Source: Hoskinsella mucinilytica
GTDB lineage: Bacteria > Bacillota_I > Bacilli_A > Erysipelotrichales > Erysipelotrichaceae
Direction of reading: 5' to 3'
DNA length: 10,861 nt
Assembly: GCF_045223415.1 (NCBI RefSeq)
Contig: NZ_JBEQZJ010000070.1
Span: forward strand, 1-10,861
Shown: piece by piece, positions 6,074 through 10,861 of the stretch
Numbering within the stretch: the first letter of the stretch is position 1
Layout of the letters: each line of letters begins with the position of its first letter
Notes under the pieces: model-generated
Databases searched by the model: none
Told to the model about the DNA's origin: nothing
The model's input: the letters and a program-made list of their open reading frames with translations, nothing else
Translations under genes and position numbers: made by a program

Positions 6074-8667
6074 ATATCATCCATAAAGTGACATGGAATT
6101 GTATGAAACAAAACAAGAAGCGAACCATTGTAACCATTCTTGGAGTGATCATCTGTGTTGCAATGATATCGGCGATTTGCGTCATCGCTTTTTCCTTTCA
6201 AGCATCCATGGTTGCATATAGTGAAATCCGATATGGTACTTATGAAGCACGTTTGGTTGATTTGAATCAACAACAATGTTTGGATATTTATCAAGAGCCG
6301 GCGTTAAAAGATCGTGCACGATTGGGTTTTGTTGGATATGTGATACAAAAGGATATTTCCACAGAGATGAGCAATACTTTGCTTTCCTCTGATTTGGATC
6401 ATTTAGAGTTATATGGAGCAAGTTTGATAGATGGAACACTTCCAAGTAATTCACATGAACTATTGGTTCCTAAAGAATTGATGGAACATAAGAACTTTCC
6501 TTATCATATCAATGATTCTATTTCTTTTGATATTGGCTTTTATGAAACAGAGGAAGAAGAACATGTGTTTCATAAAGAAAAGCAACAAACATTTAAGATA
6601 AGCGGGGTAATCGATTATGGTAGAGGTGATTTATCAAACAATGGGGATATTTATCAATTTTTGATTCCCTTTGATGAAGAGATGATTCAAAAGGATAGCT
6701 ATATGCTAAGCATGACCTTTCAAAATGAGGAGCATCTCTATGATGATCTTCAACATTTCTCAAATAAATATCAGTTATCCGATACCAATATACAAGAAAA
6801 CACTTCTTTGTTGATGTACAAAGGACTAAGTGATACCAGAATATTGACAACCATTCTTATGGTATGTTCTTTCTTGGGAGCAATCATTTTAATGGGAGGA
6901 GTATCTTTGATTTATAATGCTTTTTCCATCTCTCTAAGTGAAAGAAATCGCTATTTAGGGATGTTATCGAGTGTTGGTGCTACACGAAGACAGAAACGTC
7001 AATCTGTTGCTTTTGAGGCCTTCATCATTGGTCTTATTGCCATACCGATAGGTCTGTTTTCCGGTATTGCAGGCATTGCAATCACGTTCTATTGTTTAAA
7101 CCCTATCGCTAAAAACGTATTAGACGAAGCCTTTGAATTAAAACCAATCATCAATCTTTGGTGTGTGATGCTACCAATCGTCTTTTCGATTCTTGTGCTT
7201 GCTTTGTCCGCATGGCTTCCTTCCTATAGGGCTAGTCGTATATCCGCAATCACAGCCATTCGACAACAAAAGGATATTAATATAAGAAAACGTGATGTTC
7301 ATACAAGCAAATGGGTGAAGGTTTTGTTTGGTATTGAAGCGGATCTCGGTTTAAAAAATACGAAACGCAATCATTCTCGTTATCTTGCGACGTTGTTTTC
7401 CTTGATCATATGCATCGTATTATTTATGAATGTATCTTACTTTTCAAATTCGATGAAAAACAGTCTTGGTATGGTACAAAATAGTGTGGATGCGGATTTT
7501 ATCGTAGATTTTTATATGAATGAGTATGGTGTAATGCCAAATGAGCATTTGATTACGCAATTAAAAAATGTCTCAGCCGCAACAAGTAGTCGTATGTTTT
7601 CAGAAGAACAGCTAATGATGAGTGATCAAATTCATTTCACAGATGAGGCGATGACGTATCTTGAAAAGCAAAGAAAAGCGATGCAATTATCGCAAGAGGA
7701 TTTCAAAGCATATGCATATCCAAGACTGACACTTCAAGTGATGGATGATGCATCCTTTGCGGAATATGGAAAAGAAGTGGGTATCAATCAAGAAGATATG
7801 AAACAAGATATTCCGGGTATCATTTTAGTAAACACTAGAACCATAAGAGATCAAGAAGTCGATCAATATTCCAATATCAAACTTTTATCAAAGAAACAAG
7901 GAGATACTTTATCTTTTCAGGCAAGGAAAGCCTCGTTACAAACAGATCAAGAACCATATGAGCTACAAGATCTATCCATTGTGAAGACAACTGATATCGT
8001 TCCTCCTATGAACAAAGGACATGCCGATGAGATTGAAATCATTGCCGTTACCAATATGGATAATCTTGTTGCATTGAATCAACAGTTGAGTGAAAAGGAA
8101 TGCGATAGCGTTGCGAATTTTTATGAAGTTCAATATTTAAGTAAAGACAGCAAAGCATTAAGCAAACAAGTGGATCAGATCCTACAAGAACATTCGGAAA
8201 CCATGGTTTCCAGTACAATGGATATTTCAGCGCAAAGACAAAAAGATGAACAACAATATTTGTTTGTTTCAGTATTCCTCTATGGCTTTGTTATCTTGAT
8301 CTTATTGATATGTACCGCAAACATCATGAATACCATTTCGACAAGCGTATCGCTACGCAAACGAGAATTTGCGATGATCAAATCGATTGGTATCACGCCG
8401 TCAAAGTTTCGTAAAATGATTATGTATGAAACCTTATTTTATGGCATCAAGGCAATCCTTTATGGAATACCATTGGGTCTATTGACTACGGTGATCATGA
8501 ATAGGATGTTCTCTTATAGTTTCGTTTTTGTATATGATTATCCAATTTTCAGTATATTGGAAATCATCATAGGTGTATTTGTAGTATTGGCCTTAACCAT
8601 GAGCTATGCTATTCATAAAATCAAAAACGATAATATCGTAGAGACCATTAGAAAGGAAAGCATTTAG
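6070..8667 (+). CDS. FtsX-family ABC permease with two fused four-helix modules
   Basis: This 865-residue permease contains two tandem copies of a TM1-large loop-TM2-TM3-TM4 module. Helices fall at about 20-43, 258-282, 314-341, 362-384, then 437-456, 727-751, 788-812 and 827-849. Extracellular loops of roughly 210 (44-257) and 270 residues (457-726) follow the first helix of each module. The conserved coupling region is repeated: ERNRYLGMLSSVGAT (291-305) and LRKREFAMIKSIGIT (762-776). One chain thus carries what MacB or LolC/E provide as two subunits. It differs from the BceB layout as I know it, which has ten helices and one large loop. ATG 6070 overlaps the ATPase stop and follows GAGGTG by eight bases. 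The substrate is probably an envelope-active compound, and the permease may be the sensor for the upstream kinase, both by inference. No frameshift is seen. Confidence 0.92.
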   Translation: MNIIHKVTWNCMKQNKKRTIVTILGVIICVAMISAICVIAFSFQASMVAYSEIRYGTYEARLVDLNQQQCLDIYQEPALKDRARLGFVGYVIQKDISTEMSNTLLSSDLDHLELYGASLIDGTLPSNSHELLVPKELMEHKNFPYHINDSISFDIGFYETEEEEHVFHKEKQQTFKISGVIDYGRGDLSNNGDIYQFLIPFDEEMIQKDSYMLSMTFQNEEHLYDDLQHFSNKYQLSDTNIQENTSLLMYKGLSDTRILTTILMVCSFLGAIILMGGVSLIYNAFSISLSERNRYLGMLSSVGATRRQKRQSVAFEAFIIGLIAIPIGLFSGIAGIAITFYCLNPIAKNVLDEAFELKPIINLWCVMLPIVFSILVLALSAWLPSYRASRISAITAIRQQKDINIRKRDVHTSKWVKVLFGIEADLGLKNTKRNHSRYLATLFSLIICIVLFMNVSYFSNSMKNSLGMVQNSVDADFIVDFYMNEYGVMPNEHLITQLKNVSAATSSRMFSEEQLMMSDQIHFTDEAMTYLEKQRKAMQLSQEDFKAYAYPRLTLQVMDDASFAEYGKEVGINQEDMKQDIPGIILVNTRTIRDQEVDQYSNIKLLSKKQGDTLSFQARKASLQTDQEPYELQDLSIVKTTDIVPPMNKGHADEIEIIAVTNMDNLVALNQQLSEKECDSVANFYEVQYLSKDSKALSKQVDQILQEHSETMVSSTMDISAQRQKDEQQYLFVSVFLYGFVILILLICTANIMNTISTSVSLRKREFAMIKSIGITPSKFRKMIMYETLFYGIKAILYGIPLGLLTTVIMNRMFSYSFVFVYDYPIFSILEIIIGVFVVLALTMSYAIHKIKNDNIVETIRKESI

Positions 8668-8702
8668 CATTACTTTTTCTACAAATCGTCATTGATGTCT
8701 AG

Positions 8703-8731
8703 TGGAAAACGCTTTCAATGAATGCTATAAT
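8703..8731 (+). promoter_or_regulatory. Predicted promoter of glpK
   Basis: An extended -10, TG-C-TATAAT (TATAAT at 8726-8731), has only a poor -35 (TGGAAA, 8703-8708) at 17 bp. The RNA would start near 8738, giving a leader of about 26 bases with an AGGAGG site. No terminator hairpin follows the permease gene, so some read-through from the ABC operon is possible. Confidence 0.6.
8704..8717. promoter_or_regulatory. cre-like box (CcpA site) over the glpK promoter
   Basis: GGAAAACGCTTTCA matches the catabolite-responsive element pattern TGAAARCGYTTTCA at 13 of 14 positions, with only the first base off. It covers the -35 and the spacer of the glpK promoter, where a bound CcpA/HPr-Ser-P complex would block polymerase. 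Glycerol genes are known CcpA targets in Firmicutes. No ccpA gene is in the window. Confidence 0.7.
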
Positions 8732-8763
8732 GATACTAAGAAATCATGTATAGGAGGAACGAT

Positions 8764-10245
8764 ATGGATACTTATATCATGGCGATCGATCAGGGTACTA
8801 CGAGTACCAGAGCAATTATATTTGATAAAGAAAGTAATATCATGTCAGTAGCGCAAAAAGAATTGGAAAATTATTACCCTCATCCCGGTTGGGTGGAACA
8901 AAATGCCAATGATATTTGGGCAAGTACGGTAGGTGTGATGTTTGAGGTTTTGGCGAAATCGGGAATCAAGGAAACACAAATTGCGGCAATCGGTATCACA
9001 AATCAAAGAGAAACAACAGTTGTATGGGATAAAGAAACAGGTATGCCTATTTATTTTGCGATCGTATGGCAGTCCAGACAAAGTGATGAATATTGTGAAA
9101 AACTGAAAAAAGCAGGAATGGAAGACATGATCAAAGAAAAGACAGGGCTTTTGCTTGATCCTTATTTCTCTGCGAGTAAAATACGCTTTATTTTAGATCA
9201 TGTTGAGGGAGCACAAGAACGTGCGAATCGAGGAGAATTATTGTTTGGAACTATGGATACTTGGCTATTATGGAAACTTACCAAAGGGAAACGACACATG
9301 AGCGATGTGTCCAATGCTTCTCGAACGATGTTGATGAATTTAAAAACGTTGGATTGGGATGAAGAGTTGTTAAAACTTTGGGATATTCCACGATGTATGC
9401 TTCCAAAAATCAAAGATACCTCTGAAGTGTATGGTATGAGCGATGGTTTGTTTGATACCTCTATTCCCATTGGCGCATTGGTAGGTGATCAACAGGCTGC
9501 TTTGTTTGGTCAAACATGCTTTCAAGCAGGTGATGTAAAGAATACCTATGGTACAGGATGCTTTCTTTTGATGAATACCAAGCAAAATATCATTCATTCC
9601 AAACATGGCTTAATCACCTGTGTAGGTTGGCGCATACGTGGGGAAGTCGATTATGTACTTGAAGGTAGCGTCTTTGTGGCAGGTGCTGCGATTCAATGGC
9701 TTCGAGATGGCTTAAAGATCATTCAAAACAGTAGTGAAAGTGAAGCAAGAGCATGTAGTGTCAAGAGCAGTGAAGGTGTCTATGTGGTACCTAGTTTTAC
9801 AGGGCTAGGTGCACCATATTGGAAACCTCAGGTTCAAGGTGCCATGTTTGGTTTGACAAGAGGAACCACGCAAGAACATATCATAAGAGCTACGTTAGAA
9901 TCCCTTGCTTATCAAACAAGTGATGTGATCATGGCAATGAAAGAGGATAGCGGATTGCCATTGTCAATCTTACAGGTTGATGGTGGCGCTAGTAGAAATA
10001 AGTTTTTGTTGCAGTTTCAAAGTGACATATTGAATGCTCAGGTCGTTTCTTCTTTGATTAGTGAAACCACAGCACTTGGAGCGGCTTATTTGGCAGGACT
10101 TGCAGTAGGTTATTGGAAAGATCAAGCTGATGTAAAAGCACAATTTAAAGTTGGTGGAACCTATCAACCGAAGATGGAAGAAAAGGAAAGAAGTGCAAAA
10201 TTAGAAGGATGGAAACGAGCGGTTCAAGCGGTAATGATGTATTAA
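8764..10245 (+). CDS. glpK: Glycerol kinase
   Basis: This 493-residue cytoplasmic FGGY-family kinase converts glycerol and ATP to glycerol-3-phosphate. Seen: the N-terminal phosphate loop AIDQGTTSTRAIIFD (7-21), and glycerol-contact residues equivalent to those of E. coli GlpK, Arg82-Glu83 in NQRET, Tyr134 in DPYFSASKI and Asp242 in GDQQAALFGQ. The C-terminal half has NTYGTGCFLLMNT, LEGSVFVAGAAIQWLRDGL and QVDGGASRNKFLLQFQSDI. Length is normal. ATG 8764 is preceded by a perfect AGGAGG; an ATG at 8746 lies upstream of that site and is rejected. Between EVYG and IPIG (about 221-237) the protein has MSDGLFDTS and lacks the Tyr-His-Phe segment whose histidine is phosphorylated by HPr in enterococcal and bacillar enzymes. 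No glpF, glpO or glpD adjoins it, so glycerol uptake must be encoded elsewhere. Confidence 0.96.
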   Translation: MDTYIMAIDQGTTSTRAIIFDKESNIMSVAQKELENYYPHPGWVEQNANDIWASTVGVMFEVLAKSGIKETQIAAIGITNQRETTVVWDKETGMPIYFAIVWQSRQSDEYCEKLKKAGMEDMIKEKTGLLLDPYFSASKIRFILDHVEGAQERANRGELLFGTMDTWLLWKLTKGKRHMSDVSNASRTMLMNLKTLDWDEELLKLWDIPRCMLPKIKDTSEVYGMSDGLFDTSIPIGALVGDQQAALFGQTCFQAGDVKNTYGTGCFLLMNTKQNIIHSKHGLITCVGWRIRGEVDYVLEGSVFVAGAAIQWLRDGLKIIQNSSESEARACSVKSSEGVYVVPSFTGLGAPYWKPQVQGAMFGLTRGTTQEHIIRATLESLAYQTSDVIMAMKEDSGLPLSILQVDGGASRNKFLLQFQSDILNAQVVSSLISETTALGAAYLAGLAVGYWKDQADVKAQFKVGGTYQPKMEEKERSAKLEGWKRAVQAVMMY

Positions 10246-10278
10246 ATAAAAAAAACTATAAAAGAGGATATATATATA

Positions 10279-10308
10279 TTGACGAACATGAATATGTTTT
10301 GTTATGAT
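10279..10308 (+). promoter_or_regulatory. Predicted promoter of the lipoprotein gene
   Basis: TTGACG (10279-10284), 18 bp, TATGAT (10303-10308) with an extended TG-T before the -10 is a good sigma-A promoter. An alternating AT run (about 10268-10279) precedes it. The spacer holds a small inverted repeat, AACAT (10285-10289) and ATGTT (10294-10298), that could be an operator, though this is weak. Confidence 0.68.
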
Positions 10309-10314
10309 AGCTAT

Positions 10315-10385
10315 GTAAATAAGGAGTTTACAAAAATTTAACATGCTGTGTAAATCACAGGACACAAATGATGGAGGAAAGTTAA
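10315..10385 (+). other. Structured 5' leader of the lipoprotein mRNA
   Basis: The predicted RNA starts near 10315 and has a leader of about 70 bases. AAGGAG (10321-10326) lies near the 5' end with no start codon at usable spacing. A small hairpin, CTGTG (10346-10350) with CACAG (10356-10360), follows. The true ribosome binding site GGAGG (10373-10377) is eight bases before the ATG. The upstream AAGGAG may act as an mRNA-stabilising site, as known for some Bacillus leaders, but this is conjecture. No known riboswitch is recognised. Confidence 0.4.
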
Positions 10386-10829
10386 ATGAAAAAATTGAGT
10401 GTATTGGCAGTTGCATTGTTATTGGCTGCATGTAGTTCTGGAAGCAGTGAACCAGAAAAAACAGGAAAAGCAGAATCTGCGAAAAGTGAAAAAGGTGATT
10501 ACGTTACTGTTGAAATCACAAAACAGGGTGACAAAGTAACAAAAGTTTCTATCGATGAAACTTATAGTGAAAAAGGCGATAAAACTAAAAAAGAATTAAA
10601 AGAAGATTATGGTATGAAAGCAGCAACTCAAGGTGATTCTACTAAGATCGGTAAAGAATGGTACGAACAAATCGAATCATTGGAGAAATATATCGCTGAT
10701 AAAGGAATCGATGCTGTAGAACTTGATGAACAAGGTTATGCGAAAAATGATGATGTAAAATCCGGATGTACGATCAACATTAAAAACATCATGGATACTG
10801 TAAAAGCCGCAGACGCTAACGCAAAATAA
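10386..10829 (+). CDS. Surface lipoprotein, FMN-binding (PplA-like) domain
   Basis: This 147-residue precursor has a lipoprotein signal, MKKLSVLAVALLLAAC, with lipidated Cys16, and a Ser/Glu/Lys-rich tether (17-37). The single domain (38-140) has VTVEITKQGDKVTKVSIDET, then KKELKEDYGMKAA, GKEWYEQIESLEKYI and DDVKSGCTINI. This order resembles FMN-binding surface lipoproteins such as PplA of flavin-based extracellular electron transfer. Asp123-x-x-Ser-Gly-Cys-Thr129 is close to the D-x-x-S/T-G-A/S-T site at which ApbE attaches FMN to Thr, so Thr129 may be flavinylated. The usual Ala/Ser is Cys128 here. No apbE, ndh2 or eet gene is in view, so an electron-transfer role is inference. Strong promoter, ribosome binding site and terminator suggest an abundant, monocistronic product. 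It could also be a flavin-free relative of the fold. Confidence 0.82.
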   Translation: MKKLSVLAVALLLAACSSGSSEPEKTGKAESAKSEKGDYVTVEITKQGDKVTKVSIDETYSEKGDKTKKELKEDYGMKAATQGDSTKIGKEWYEQIESLEKYIADKGIDAVELDEQGYAKNDDVKSGCTINIKNIMDTVKAADANAK

Positions 10830-10835
10830 GAATCG

Positions 10836-10860
10836 AAAAGGTGAGAAATCACCTTTTTTT
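10836..10860 (+). terminator. Intrinsic terminator of the lipoprotein gene
   Basis: AAAAGGTGA (10836-10844) pairs perfectly with TCACCTTTT (10849-10857) around a GAAA tetraloop, followed by further T residues. It is a classic strong terminator seven bases after the stop codon. Confidence 0.93.
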
Positions 10861-10861
10861 G

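Noticed and set aside
8681..8700. A third response-regulator box before glpK.
   Set aside because: Only one half-site (CGTCAT, 8687-8692) is present. The partner half does not match, and glycerol kinase has no reason to belong to this regulon.
8746..8763. An upstream ATG for glpK.
   Set aside because: The AGGAGG site lies after it, and the GlpK family begins near the ATG at 8764.
10266..10280. An alternating AT run as a repeat or origin element.
   Set aside because: It is short and lies directly upstream of a -35. It is better seen as AT-rich promoter DNA.
10344..10361. The CTGTG/CACAG hairpin as a riboswitch or terminator.
   Set aside because: It has only five base pairs, no T-tract follows, and no conserved riboswitch features are visible.
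10343..10435. A small upstream ORF in the lipoprotein leader starting at ATG 10343.
   Set aside because: The AAGGAG at 10321 is about 16 bases away, too far for normal initiation. The frame overlaps the lipoprotein gene and resembles nothing.

Overview
The window reads as an ordinary chromosomal stretch from a low-GC Gram-positive bacterium (Firmicutes/Bacillota). The evidence is strong AGGAGG-type ribosome binding sites, an ECF vitamin transporter S component, a two-component system paired with an FtsX-type ABC transporter, a cre-like box and a Gram-positive style lipoprotein. TGA is used as a normal stop in several genes, so this is not a Mollicute with a reassigned code. A gut Erysipelotrichales-like host would fit, but the sequence alone cannot fix the genus. 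I see no mobile element, CRISPR array, tRNA or rRNA.

Left part (34-2810). Two minus-strand genes encode a PAP2/AUR1-like membrane phosphatase and an ECF-transporter S component. Divergent to the S component is a MocR/PdxR-type regulator, a GntR winged helix fused to an aminotransferase-like PLP domain. The 110-bp gap between them carries a perfect 9-bp inverted repeat. One arm lies in the predicted promoter of each gene. The simplest reading is a vitamin B6 uptake and sensing pair (PdxU-like S component plus PdxR-like regulator), but the ligand is inferred. An MgtC/SapB-family membrane protein with its own promoter and terminator follows (2867-3569).

Middle part (3572-8667). An OmpR-family response regulator overlaps a short intramembrane-sensing histidine kinase, followed by a MacB/LolD/BceA-type ATPase and an 865-residue permease made of two tandem FtsX modules. 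This looks like a self-regulated envelope-stress or antimicrobial-peptide detoxification module. The same box, ATGACG-N4-TGTCAT, occurs just upstream of the regulator gene and just upstream of the ATPase gene. At the second site it continues into GTCAT repeats spaced exactly 11 bp. It is the best candidate in the window for a newly readable regulatory circuit.

Right part (8704-10860). A stand-alone glycerol kinase gene has a cre-like box over its promoter. The protein appears to lack the histidine loop through which HPr activates many Firmicutes glycerol kinases, so control may be mainly transcriptional. Last is a small lipoprotein resembling single-domain FMN-binding, PplA-like surface proteins. 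It has a D-x-x-S-G-C-T motif close to the ApbE flavinylation consensus, its own promoter, a structured leader and a clean terminator.

Overall the families are known. The points of interest are the regulatory DNA, the fused permease, the altered kinase loop and the variant flavinylation motif.
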